From Candidatus Gastranaerophilales bacterium (lineage in GTDB: Bacteria; Cyanobacteriota; Vampirovibrionia; Gastranaerophilales; Gastranaerophilaceae), in the NCBI GenBank assembly GCA_944324485.1, contig CALUWM010000002.1, positions 1 to 64,000 of the forward strand: DNA of 64,000 nucleotides. Direction: 5' to 3'. Below the pieces are notes generated by a model. That model was given only the letters and a program-made list of their open reading frames with translations. It made no database searches and was not told where the DNA came from. The translations under genes were made by a program, and so were the position numbers. Of this stretch, positions 19,386-27,660 are shown one piece after another; position 1 is the first letter of the stretch; each line of letters opens with the position of its first letter.

Positions 19386-20274
19386 TTTTATTAAATTTCT
19401 TATTCCATTTTGCAATATAAAGACTTTCCAAGATTACAGATAATAAAATTGCAAAAAAGCCTATATAAAAAGCAAGGTTTAAATCCTTATACTCATGAAA
19501 AATAATCATAGCAAGAATAATAGTATAAACCGGCTCGAGATTATATGATAAATTAACGCTAAAAGCAGAAAGTTTTTTCAAGGCACTAATTTGAAAATAA
19601 TATAAAAATATAGTACAAAATAAAGCTAAAATCACAAGATAAAGCAAATTTAAACCATATGGGAATATATTTTGAGTTGGAAATATATATAAATAAAAAG
19701 GTAAAAAGGCACTAATACAAATTAATCCGCCTATCATCTCATAAAACAATACTGCTTCAAGATTATATTTAGAAACTTTTTTATTGAAAATCGTAAACAA
19801 TGCAGCCAAAAGTGCCGAAATTATACCTATAACTACGCCTGTCCTATAACCACTATCAAAATTAAAAATTAAAATTATACCAAAAATTGTAATCAAACTA
19901 AATAGGAACTCATGTTTAAAATATCTGTGCTTATTGACTATGGGGTCAATTATGGCCGTAAAAAAACTAATCAAAGATAAACAAACTGTACCTACTGAAA
20001 TATTTGCATATTTTATACTTCCATAAAAAAACAACCAATGAAGCCCTAAAAGAGCACCTACGCCTGCCATTTTAAAAAAATCTTTAAGCTTTACTTTGTA
20101 TATTTTTTTAGTAAACAATAACACTAAACAAAATATAAGCACTGTGAAAAAAAGTCGCCAAAAAGTAAGCAATCCCTCGTTTAAAGTTATTAAACGACCA
20201 AATAATCCTGTTAAACCTGCCAATACAATTGAAATATGCAAATGAATAAAAGGCACTTTTGAATTCTTTTCCAT
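19378..20274 (-). CDS. EamA/DMT-family transporter
   Basis: A 298-residue membrane protein with ten predicted helices in two EamA halves. Typical segments are AGLTGLFGRLITLNEGLLTFWRLF near the N-terminus, LLGLHWLFFYGSIKYANISVGTV and the second-half SYNLEPVYTIILAMIIFHEY with the conserved E-P. Exporter of unknown small metabolites. It is distinct from the eamA gene at 9069-9953. It is transcribed away from the GNAT gene across a gap of only 37 bp, so both promoters must overlap there. Monocistronic. Confidence 0.85.
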   Translation of the reverse strand: MEKNSKVPFIHLHISIVLAGLTGLFGRLITLNEGLLTFWRLFFTVLIFCLVLLFTKKIYKVKLKDFFKMAGVGALLGLHWLFFYGSIKYANISVGTVCLSLISFFTAIIDPIVNKHRYFKHEFLFSLITIFGIILIFNFDSGYRTGVVIGIISALLAALFTIFNKKVSKYNLEAVLFYEMIGGLICISAFLPFYLYIFPTQNIFPYGLNLLYLVILALFCTIFLYYFQISALKKLSAFSVNLSYNLEPVYTIILAMIIFHEYKDLNLAFYIGFFAILLSVILESLYIAKWNKKFNKIN

Positions 20275-20296
20275 ACTTATATTATCGCATAAAACA

Positions 20297-20305
20297 TGTT
20301 AAAAT
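20297..20305 (+). promoter_or_regulatory. Extended -10 promoter of the GNAT gene, leaderless arrangement
   Basis: TGT-TAAAAT is an extended -10 element ending 6 nt before the ATG at 20312; a weak TTATAT lies 17 nt further upstream. No Shine-Dalgarno is present. Confidence 0.5.
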
Positions 20306-20311
20306 TTTCTA

Positions 20312-20848
20312 ATGAAACTAAAACAAGCTAAAGACGAAACAATCATAAAAAAAATAAAAGATTTATATGAATATTCTTTTCCAAAAAAAGAAAAGAAACC
20401 TTTTTCATTGATATGCGAAAAACAAAAAACCAAACAAGTAGAAATTTTATCTCTAGAAAAAGAAAATAATTTTTACGGGCTAATGATTTTAGCTTTATAC
20501 AACGATTATATTCTACTAGATTATTTTGCAATTGACGTAAAATACCAATCCAAAGGAATCGGCAGTGAAGCAATAAAATTACTTTTTAAAAAATACAAAA
20601 ACAAAAAAATTATTATTGAAATTGAATCTACTTTAAAATTATCAAATAATCAATTACAAAGAGAAAAAAGAAAAAATTTTTATCTAAAAAACAACTTTAA
20701 AATTTTACCCTTTAAAGTTAACCTATTTAACGTTGAAATGGAAATTCTATCCAATAACACAAATATTAATTACGAAGAATACATAAAAATATATGAAAAT
20801 ACATACGGAAAAAATATATCAAAAAATATTTTCCTTATAGAAAAATAA
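20312..20848 (+). CDS. GNAT-family N-acetyltransferase
   Basis: A 178-residue acetyl-CoA-dependent acyltransferase. Motif A is clear: YFAIDVKYQSKGIGSEAIKLLF, with the pyrophosphate-binding Q-x-x-G-I-G at about 77-83. The N-terminal part with ALYNDYILLDY forms the preceding strands and FYLKNNFKILPF is the motif B region. The C-terminus is Asn-rich and not conserved to my eye. Substrate unknown: these enzymes acetylate small amines, antibiotics or protein termini. The start has an extended -10 six bases upstream instead of a ribosome binding site. Confidence 0.8.
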   Translation: MKLKQAKDETIIKKIKDLYEYSFPKKEKKPFSLICEKQKTKQVEILSLEKENNFYGLMILALYNDYILLDYFAIDVKYQSKGIGSEAIKLLFKKYKNKKIIIEIESTLKLSNNQLQREKRKNFYLKNNFKILPFKVNLFNVEMEILSNNTNINYEEYIKIYENTYGKNISKNIFLIEK

Positions 20849-20939
20849 GGAATACAAAAAACTTACTCTAATATATTCAAAAAACATTTTGCACAAATTA
20901 AAGTCAAATATTTTACTCTTAAATAAATCCTATTAAAAA

Positions 20940-22295
20940 TTAATTAAATTTTTTCATTCTTATTTTTTTAAGATTTTTTATTAAACTTATTTTATACCCT
21001 ATATAAAGAACTATTGCAGCTGCAACCCACGCAGCCGGAGTAGAAAGGCAAATTCCTAAATAACCAAAATAATGTCCTAAAATAAAGGCACAAGCTGTTC
21101 TTGCAATAAGTTCAGCAACTCCCGAAGCTAATGGTGCTGTAACATTTCCCATACCTTGTAAAATATTTCTATAAATAATCAAAATTCCAAGAAAAAGAAA
21201 AAATACCATAATAATATGTATATACAGTACTGCAAGTCTTATAACCTCGGGATGAGGTTCATCCATAAATAAAGCTACTATATTTCCTGCAAAAAATGTC
21301 AAAAATATAACAGCAAATATACTAGCAATAAGAGCTATTAAAATACTTGCTTTTGCCCCTTCTTTAATCCTTGACATTTTTTTAGCACCAAAATTCTGAG
21401 CGGTATATGTTGCCATAGTTGCTCCCAAAGCAAGATATATCTGCGAAAATAACTGATCAACACGCATTGCGGTTGTATAAGCTGCAACAGCAATAGAGCC
21501 TAAGCCATTTAAAACAAATTGCAGTGCAATTATTCCTATGGATAAAACAGACATCTGAAAGCCCATAGGAATACCTACATATAAATGCTCATATAAAAAA
21601 TCCCAACTAACAGACCAGTCTTTTGCTTTTAATTTTAATATCGGGAACTTTAAAAACATAAATATTAAACACAAAACAGTAGCAAAAGCTTGAGAAAAAA
21701 CTGTTGCCCATGCAGCACCTTTAACCCCCATATTAAATTTTAAAATGAAAACCAAATCAAGGATTATATTTAATATAGAAGCAAATATTAAAAAATAAAG
21801 AGGGGTTTTACTGTCTCCCAAAGCTCTTAAAATATTAGATGAAACGTTATAAAAAACAGTTGCGAAAATTCCTATGAACATAATAAAAAGATAATCATAT
21901 GCAGGATTAATAATATCTGACGGCGTTCTTAAAAAATCTAACATTTGAAATGCAAAAGGCGCAGACAATAAAGTCAGTATAATCGTTAAAGCAAAAGACA
22001 AGATAAAAGAAGAGCTAACAGACTTTTTCACAGAGTCATAATCTCTTGCACCAAACTTTTGTGCTGTTATTACAGCAAAACCTTGCGTTGTAGCAAAAAT
22101 AAAACTTATCACAAGAAAAATTAAAGGAGCAGTAGCACCAACTGCACCAAGAGCCTTGATACCCAGAGTTCTCCCAACAATTAAAGCATCCACCAAATTA
22201 TAAAACTGTTGGAACATGTTTCCAATTAAAATAGGAAACATAAAATTTAAAATTAATTTAAAAGGATTTCCTAAAGTTAACTCTTTTGTCGCCAT
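20940..22295 (-). CDS. MATE-family efflux transporter
   Basis: A 451-residue integral membrane protein with 12 helices. The start MATKELTLGNPFKLILNFMFPILIGNMFQQFYNLVDALIVGR and ALGAVGATAPLIFLVISF are characteristic of the MATE family of the polysaccharide/drug exporter superfamily, the NorM/DinF-like group; the second-half AMRVDQLFSQIYLALGATMATYTAQNFGAKK repeats the pattern. Uses Na+ or H+ gradients to expel cationic drugs or metabolites. I start at the ATG at 22295 (GGGGA upstream); an in-frame ATG at 22331 adds twelve residues unlike the family. Located 5' of the guanidino-modifying enzyme gene on the opposite side of a small gap, same strand. Confidence 0.92.
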   Translation of the reverse strand: MATKELTLGNPFKLILNFMFPILIGNMFQQFYNLVDALIVGRTLGIKALGAVGATAPLIFLVISFIFATTQGFAVITAQKFGARDYDSVKKSVSSSFILSFALTIILTLLSAPFAFQMLDFLRTPSDIINPAYDYLFIMFIGIFATVFYNVSSNILRALGDSKTPLYFLIFASILNIILDLVFILKFNMGVKGAAWATVFSQAFATVLCLIFMFLKFPILKLKAKDWSVSWDFLYEHLYVGIPMGFQMSVLSIGIIALQFVLNGLGSIAVAAYTTAMRVDQLFSQIYLALGATMATYTAQNFGAKKMSRIKEGAKASILIALIASIFAVIFLTFFAGNIVALFMDEPHPEVIRLAVLYIHIIMVFFLFLGILIIYRNILQGMGNVTAPLASGVAELIARTACAFILGHYFGYLGICLSTPAAWVAAAIVLYIGYKISLIKNLKKIRMKKFN

Positions 22296-22336
22296 ACTAT
22301 CCCCGAAAATAAATATTAACACAAAAACCAAACTAA

Positions 22337-23467
22337 TTATATATCAGAGGAAAAATCAGGAATTTCAAGAGAAATACAATGCAACCCGCCTTTAGAATTT
22401 TTTAATTCTTCAGGAAGTCTTCTACCTTCCAAAAAGAAAATATTTTCAGGTTTAACATATCCATCAACACTATCGAGAAACATTTTTTCAAAATCAGTCC
22501 CTAAAATATCAGATATTTCTGGCGTTATTCCGAATTGTCTATTAAGCCTCGATTTATTAGTCAATATAACAACTTCATTTTCATTATTTTTAAATGTTAC
22601 TGCATTTGCATAATTTAAATCATGGCTTAGTGAATATCCGCCTGCATTATACCCATAACTATATATTCTTGCGGGGACTTTTATAACTTCAAATCCTTCA
22701 TCTTTTAAAACTTTTTCTACATCAGATAAACTTGATAAAGAATCATTAGACTTATTTCTTATTGCAGAATCAAGAATATATTTATTTATTTTAAACTGTT
22801 GCAAAAAACCTTCAAGTTCTTCAGATAAAATTTTTAATCTTGATTTTAATATCTGCTTTCCCTTTTCATCTGATAGATATTTTTTTGCATTTTGCAACAT
22901 TTTCTCTATATATTGAATTGTTAAATCATCATCACAAAGAAGAATTTTATTATCTCCAATAGGAGTCAAAAACAAATCCAAATGAAAATCAGCTTGCGGA
23001 ACTTTTACTATCCTATCGCAACAAAAATCTTTATCAAATTTTCCATGATGAAAACCTGAACCAACTTCACAAATATCATCCGGTAAAAAATTGACAGCTC
23101 CCGAAAGCAGCAGTGTCTCGCCATTTTTATTTTTTACCTGAAAATAATTACCGCCATCATAAAAAGTCAAATTTGTTCCTTCTGTATCCAAACCTTTAAA
23201 TTTACTAAACTCACATACAGGTAAATCAGAACCAAACACTTTTCCTTTTGAATTTATAAAAGTTCTATCTTGTACCCAAGGCAATACTGCAGAACTTGAA
23301 TTATACAAAATAAGCCCGTTTTGTTTTGCTATTTCTTCAAGTTCTTTAATTAATTTTTCATCGCCATAGCAACCGTTAGTTATAATACCTTGAAGCTTTC
23401 TTGCTTCGAAACCTTTGAAATTTAAAGATTCTGTTTTATTTAAAAATTTATTAGAATTTATACGCAT
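22337..23467 (-). CDS. Guanidino-group-modifying enzyme (deiminase superfamily) with N-terminal F-x-G motif
   Basis: A 376-residue protein with the active-site pattern of the amidinotransferase/arginine-deiminase/agmatine-deiminase superfamily: PWVQD (63-67; usually WxRD, here Gln for Arg), DGGN (104-107), FHLDLF (H162 and D164) and GGLHC (360-364, nucleophile Cys364). Such enzymes hydrolyse or transfer guanidino or amidino groups of arginine, agmatine or protein arginines through a Cys covalent intermediate. Substrate is not obvious. There is no Sec signal, but ESLNFKG (13-19) matches the shared N-terminal motif. GAGG lies before the ATG. It and the MATE gene are 41 bp apart and probably co-transcribed. 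A protein-arginine deiminase activity is one option among several. Confidence 0.7.
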   Translation of the reverse strand: MRINSNKFLNKTESLNFKGFEARKLQGIITNGCYGDEKLIKELEEIAKQNGLILYNSSSAVLPWVQDRTFINSKGKVFGSDLPVCEFSKFKGLDTEGTNLTFYDGGNYFQVKNKNGETLLLSGAVNFLPDDICEVGSGFHHGKFDKDFCCDRIVKVPQADFHLDLFLTPIGDNKILLCDDDLTIQYIEKMLQNAKKYLSDEKGKQILKSRLKILSEELEGFLQQFKINKYILDSAIRNKSNDSLSSLSDVEKVLKDEGFEVIKVPARIYSYGYNAGGYSLSHDLNYANAVTFKNNENEVVILTNKSRLNRQFGITPEISDILGTDFEKMFLDSVDGYVKPENIFFLEGRRLPEELKNSKGGLHCISLEIPDFSSDI

Positions 23468-23569
23468 GCCTCATTTAAAACAAAACATATGTAAAAATTT
23501 ACTAAAAAAATCTTTATGTTAACTTTTCTAAAATGTTATAATATGTCTAACTTTTAAAGGATTTAAATT

Positions 23570-24088
23570 ATGAACAATATTAATTTTACAGCAAGACTTT
23601 CAGTTGCTAAAGACAAAACATTCCCAAATTACAGCAAAAGAGGCGCTACTATCAACAGGATGTTCAAACAACAAACAAAAAATTCACCAAATGACATTCT
23701 TTTTGTTGATGATTTTAACAAAGGAGAATTTTCCATAGGAATTGACAAGAAAAAAGAACGCAGTCAAACATTTAACTTTGGCGACCCTCAAAAAATGACA
23801 AATGAACAATTAACTAAAAGATTAGTGGATGTTTTTGACATTTTAAAATTAAAAGCACAACAAGAAATAAGTATAGAAAACCTTAAAGCCTTAAGAAAAA
23901 AAACTTATGAAACATACCAAAAAAGAATAGAAGAACAAGAAGCCAAAGGGTCTGACGTAACTGCAATGAGATTTATTCAACTTGCCACACTCAAAGAAAA
24001 CTCAAGAGCAATTACAAGTTTAAAAAGAATATACGACATAGATCTTAATAGTTTAATGATTTCAAAAAATTTATCTAATAAATTTTAA
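23570..24088 (+). CDS. Orphan protein with N-terminal INFTA motif
   Basis: A 172-residue soluble, basic protein that I do not recognise. It begins MNNINFTARLS, fitting the F-x-G/A motif at residues 4-8. The centre (KKKERSQTFNFGDPQKMTNEQLTKRL) is polar and the second half (about 90-150) is predicted as a long charged helix (LKALRKKTYETYQKRIEEQEAK), perhaps a coiled coil. AAAGGA lies before the ATG and a TATAAT is in the divergent promoter region near 23540. It ends 11 bp before the helicase-nuclease gene, so the two are probably in one transcript. Confidence 0.65.
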   Translation: MNNINFTARLSVAKDKTFPNYSKRGATINRMFKQQTKNSPNDILFVDDFNKGEFSIGIDKKKERSQTFNFGDPQKMTNEQLTKRLVDVFDILKLKAQQEISIENLKALRKKTYETYQKRIEEQEAKGSDVTAMRFIQLATLKENSRAITSLKRIYDIDLNSLMISKNLSNKF

Positions 24089-24099
24089 AAGGAAAATTA

Positions 24100-27000
24100 A
24101 TGAATACGATAAAATTAAACCCAAAACAACAAGAATGTATTGATAATCTTGAGGGAAAATATCTTGTTATAGCAGGCCCCGGAACAGGTAAAACTTTTAC
24201 TGTTACCCAAAGAATTAAAGCAATATTAGATAAAGGTGTTAATCCTGAAAAAATATTATGTTTGACATTCTCAGAAACTGCTGCAAGTGAAATGAAAAAT
24301 AAACTTATACAAACATTAAACAGCAGCAACGCAGATGTAAATATTTATACTTTTCATGGCTTTTGCAATGATATTTTAGGGCAATTTTCAGAAAGTTTTG
24401 AACTACCTGAAAATTATAAAATCATAACAGACCCCGTTAAAAATCAATTAATAAAAGAATGTATAGATGAATATAATCCTAAATATTACAGAAATTCTAA
24501 AAACAATCCATATGTTTATTTGAATATAATCATTAAAAAAATATCCGAAATTAAAAAATATAGATATACAAAAGAACAATATTTTGAAAATATAGAAAAA
24601 AACCCCTCTTGGAATCCTAAAAAAAATGAAATTATAAAACAAATTGAAGAATTGAAAAATAATCCAAATACAAAACCAGATAAAATTGAAAAATTAAAAA
24701 GTTCACTCGAAGAACAAGAAGAAACTATTAATAAAGCAATAGAAATTTGGAATTATTATGAATTATACAAATCTAAAATGGAAAAAGAGGGTTATATTGA
24801 TTTTGATGACATGATAACTTATGTAATCGAAAAATTTGATAAATCGCCTGCTTTCTTAGATAAAATTTCAAAAAAATATGACTATATTATGGTTGATGAA
24901 TATCAAGATACAAATGAAGCGCAAAACAGCATTGTCTTTTTTCTTGCTTCTAATTGTAAAAATATTTTCGTTGTAGGAGATGACGATCAAATTATATATT
25001 CATTTCAAGGTGCTAATTTAGATACCATCCAAAATTTTTTAGAAAAATTTCCCGACACAAAAGTAATATGTCTAAAAGAAAATATGCGTTCAACTCAATC
25101 TATTCTTGATGTTGCAAGAGAAATATCAAAACAAGATGGAAGAAGACTTGAAATTAACCCAAAATTCTTAAAATACAACATAAACAAAGATTTAATCGCA
25201 AAAAATAAAAATATAATTCAAAAAGATAAAAAAGTGCGATGCACAATTTATAATAATACAGAACAGGAATATCTTGATATCGTAGATGAAATAAAAAACT
25301 TAATTGACTCAAATGACTGTCCCAAAAATGAAAAAGGAGAAAAAAATCTTTCACAAATAGCAGTAATATCAACATCCAACGAACAATTACAAATATTTGC
25401 AGATAAATTTAAAGATAAAAACATCCCAACCGAATTAAAAGAAGGAAAAAGCATTTTTGAAATAAATTCATCCATAACCCTTCTTTATTACCTTCAAATG
25501 CTTGCAAATCCTGAACTATATTCAGATAAAATATTTAAACTTCTTCTCTTAAAACCATTTAAAATTAACCCCATTGATTATGGAAAAATTTATGAAAAAA
25601 TTTCAATTAATAAAACTTTTATCGAATCTATGAGGACTATTGATAATTGGATAGAAAAAGAAAAAATAAACAACTTTTTAAAAACTTATGATGAGCTAAG
25701 AGAGTATATTTCAGCCGAATCTCCAAGAAATGTTGTTGTAGAAACAGGATATAAAACCGGAATTTTCAAATATTATCTTGAAGAAAAAATAAATAAAAAC
25801 GAAAATATAGAAGGATTAAAAAAACTAATTGAAGAAGCTTCGAACTTCAGCGAAAATCCTAACAATAATTTTTATGATTTTATTGACTACCTATTAATCA
25901 TACAAAATGACAAAGATTTAGATATTAAAACAAATAAACCCATAACAAATATGAATGCCGTTCAATTAACAACATATCATTCATCCAAAGGGAAAGAATA
26001 TGAATATGTTTATATGCCCACACTTCAAGCAAGACGCTGGGAAAGTTCTTCCTCAAGCTTTAAACCAACAATTCCAACTGCTTTAGATAAATATAAAACT
26101 GACGAACAATGGCAAGAATATAAAATTTCAGACAAAATAAAAACCATGTATGTAGGAATGACAAGAGCTAAGCATGCTTTAAGGCTCTCTTATGCAATAT
26201 CTTCAGGTAAAAGAAATTCTCCTGCAAGCAAATGGATTACAAATGCCCAACATTTAATGGAAATTGTGTATAAAAATGAAATTAATGAAAACACAGAAAA
26301 CGAAATAAATAGCAATATTTTAATTAAAAGACCATATGATTATAAAAGAGATTTTAAAATTTTAATTAATACAAAAATGCAAAATAGAGCATACTCTCAA
26401 ACATTATTCAATACATATCAAGAATGTCCGAGAAAATTTTTATATAGTGAAATTTTAAATTTTGATACAAGACTATCAATTTCAGATTCTGCAAATTATG
26501 GAAGTGCAATACATAAAACTTTTGAATATATAATTAAAAACGCAATTAAAACTAAACAATACCCAAAAAAAGAAGAAGTATTAGACATTTTTAGAAATAT
26601 CTTTTCAACATTTCCTATGTCAAATACCGAAATAAAAGAAATGTACTTACAAAGAGGAGTAAACGAACTTAATAATTATTATCAACATTTATTTGATACA
26701 CCGATTTCAAATTTATATGCAACCGAATATAAAATAGAATATGAAACTGAAAACTACAAATTTAAAGGAATAATTGACAAATTAGAAAAAAATCCGGATG
26801 GAACTTTTAATATAATTGACTATAAAACCTCTAAACCTGAAAGCGAAAAAGCTATTTCATACAACGGAAAGTATAAAAATTATTACAATCAAATGTGTTT
26901 GTATAAATACTTTTTTGAAAAAATAACTGGAAACAAAGTAAAAGAAACTAATTTTTTATTTTTACTTGATGGAAAAACAAGGGTATTAAATTTAACCGAA

Positions 27001-27138
27001 GAAGAATGTAAGCAAGTTATTTATGATTTTGAGCAAACATTGGAAAATATAAAAAATTGCAACTTTGAACCAAATTACGAAGAATCAGGCTGTACATATT
27101 GCCCCTATAAAGACTTTTGTAGAATGGATATAGTATAA
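24100..27138 (+). CDS. UvrD/PcrA-type helicase fused to a Fe-S PD-(D/E)xK nuclease
   Basis: A 1012-residue SF1 helicase with C-terminal nuclease. Helicase motifs: Walker A AGPGTGKT (25-32), Walker B VDEYQD (265-270), GDDDQIIYSFQGA (motif III region), TTYHSSKGKEYEYV (motif V) and VGMTRAKHAL (motif VI). The nuclease has D893 and DYK (907-909) of the RecB-type active site, and four Cys (776 in ECPRKF, 998, 1001, 1007 in CTYCPYKDFC) spaced as in the AddB/RecB-like 4Fe-4S nuclease domain. Role: DNA end resection or repair, resembling a one-gene AddB-like enzyme. No addA or recC partner lies nearby. It may replace RecBCD/AddAB or act against foreign DNA; neither is shown. ATG has AAAGGA upstream. 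Confidence 0.9.
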   Translation: MNTIKLNPKQQECIDNLEGKYLVIAGPGTGKTFTVTQRIKAILDKGVNPEKILCLTFSETAASEMKNKLIQTLNSSNADVNIYTFHGFCNDILGQFSESFELPENYKIITDPVKNQLIKECIDEYNPKYYRNSKNNPYVYLNIIIKKISEIKKYRYTKEQYFENIEKNPSWNPKKNEIIKQIEELKNNPNTKPDKIEKLKSSLEEQEETINKAIEIWNYYELYKSKMEKEGYIDFDDMITYVIEKFDKSPAFLDKISKKYDYIMVDEYQDTNEAQNSIVFFLASNCKNIFVVGDDDQIIYSFQGANLDTIQNFLEKFPDTKVICLKENMRSTQSILDVAREISKQDGRRLEINPKFLKYNINKDLIAKNKNIIQKDKKVRCTIYNNTEQEYLDIVDEIKNLIDSNDCPKNEKGEKNLSQIAVISTSNEQLQIFADKFKDKNIPTELKEGKSIFEINSSITLLYYLQMLANPELYSDKIFKLLLLKPFKINPIDYGKIYEKISINKTFIESMRTIDNWIEKEKINNFLKTYDELREYISAESPRNVVVETGYKTGIFKYYLEEKINKNENIEGLKKLIEEASNFSENPNNNFYDFIDYLLIIQNDKDLDIKTNKPITNMNAVQLTTYHSSKGKEYEYVYMPTLQARRWESSSSSFKPTIPTALDKYKTDEQWQEYKISDKIKTMYVGMTRAKHALRLSYAISSGKRNSPASKWITNAQHLMEIVYKNEINENTENEINSNILIKRPYDYKRDFKILINTKMQNRAYSQTLFNTYQECPRKFLYSEILNFDTRLSISDSANYGSAIHKTFEYIIKNAIKTKQYPKKEEVLDIFRNIFSTFPMSNTEIKEMYLQRGVNELNNYYQHLFDTPISNLYATEYKIEYETENYKFKGIIDKLEKNPDGTFNIIDYKTSKPESEKAISYNGKYKNYYNQMCLYKYFFEKITGNKVKETNFLFLLDGKTRVLNLTEEECKQVIYDFEQTLENIKNCNFEPNYEESGCTYCPYKDFCRMDIV

Positions 27139-27168
27139 AATACACACCTAAAATAAATCTTATATTAA

Positions 27169-27195
27169 AAAGAAGCATCCTTAATGCTTCTTTTA
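27169..27195. terminator. Bidirectional terminator hairpin after the helicase gene
   Basis: AAGAAGCAT/ATGCTTCTT stem with a 5-nt loop and A/T tracts on both sides. The same hairpin recurs at 27299-27325 and 27429-27455 within the tandem repeat; the copy next to the tRNA is its natural terminator on the minus strand. Confidence 0.65.
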
Positions 27196-27469
27196 ATACG
27201 CGCTTGGAGACTCTGCCGAAAAAAAGTTGCCCCAATGGGCAAGTTTTTTGAGAGGGCAAAAGCGAAGCGATTGCATCCCGACAAGTGTCGTATTAAAAAA
27301 AGAAGCATACTTAATGCTTCTTTTAATACGCGCTTGGAGACTCTGCCGAAAAAAAGTTGCCCCAATGGGCAAGTTTTTTGAGAGGGCAAAAGCGAAGCGA
27401 TTGCATCCCGACAAGTGTCGTATTAAAAAAAGAAGCATACTTAATGCTTCTTTTAATACGCGCTTGGAG
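27171..27469 (-). repeat. 130-bp tandem repeat duplicating the tRNA-Arg 3' end and terminator
   Basis: Units start at 27171, 27301 and 27431 (exact 130-bp period): two full copies and a partial third that runs into the real tRNA. Each unit carries, on the minus strand, the last bases of the tRNA (CTCCAAGCGC), the tRNA terminator hairpin, then a GC-richer segment with a near-palindrome CGACACTTGTCG and a second hairpin TTGCCC/GGGCAA next to T-runs on both sides. The copies differ by only one base in the first hairpin loop. Open frames across it on both strands are by-products of the repeat. This is a tandem duplication or repeated insertion at a tRNA 3' end, not a CRISPR. Confidence 0.85.
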
Positions 27470-27532
27470 GGATTCGAACCCCCGACCTTTTGGTTCGTAG
27501 CCAAACACTCTATCCAGCTGAGCTACAAGCGC
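27459..27532 (-). tRNA. tRNA-Arg (anticodon ACG)
   Basis: The complement folds into a complete cloverleaf: acceptor GCGCTTG/CAAGCGC, D-arm GCTC...GAGT, anticodon stem TTTGG/CCAAA with loop CTACGAA (anticodon ACG at 27496-27498), five-base variable loop and T-arm GGGGG-TTCGAAT-CCCTC. The discriminator base is G and no CCA is encoded. The ACG anticodon (A34 read as inosine) would decode CGU, CGC and CGA. Confidence 0.95.
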
Positions 27533-27660
27533 AAATATCAAGTTTAACCCAATTCTACAACGCACAAAAACAAATATCAAGCAAGCAAATCATACAACAA
27601 TAAAATGATATGAAATTTAACTTTTTTAAATTATAATTTTATCAATAGGGGAAGATTTTA

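Noticed and set aside
20849-20939. Possible small gene or terminator between the GNAT and MATE genes
   Set aside because: Only AT-rich sequence without a stem of note or a frame with a start signal.
27171-27469. CRISPR-like array
   Set aside because: The units are 130-bp near-identical tandem copies without unique spacers, and no cas genes are present.
27017-27580. Several open frames on both strands across the tRNA-Arg region
   Set aside because: They exist only because the 130-bp unit is repeated without in-frame stops; they read through terminators and the tRNA and have no ribosome binding sites.
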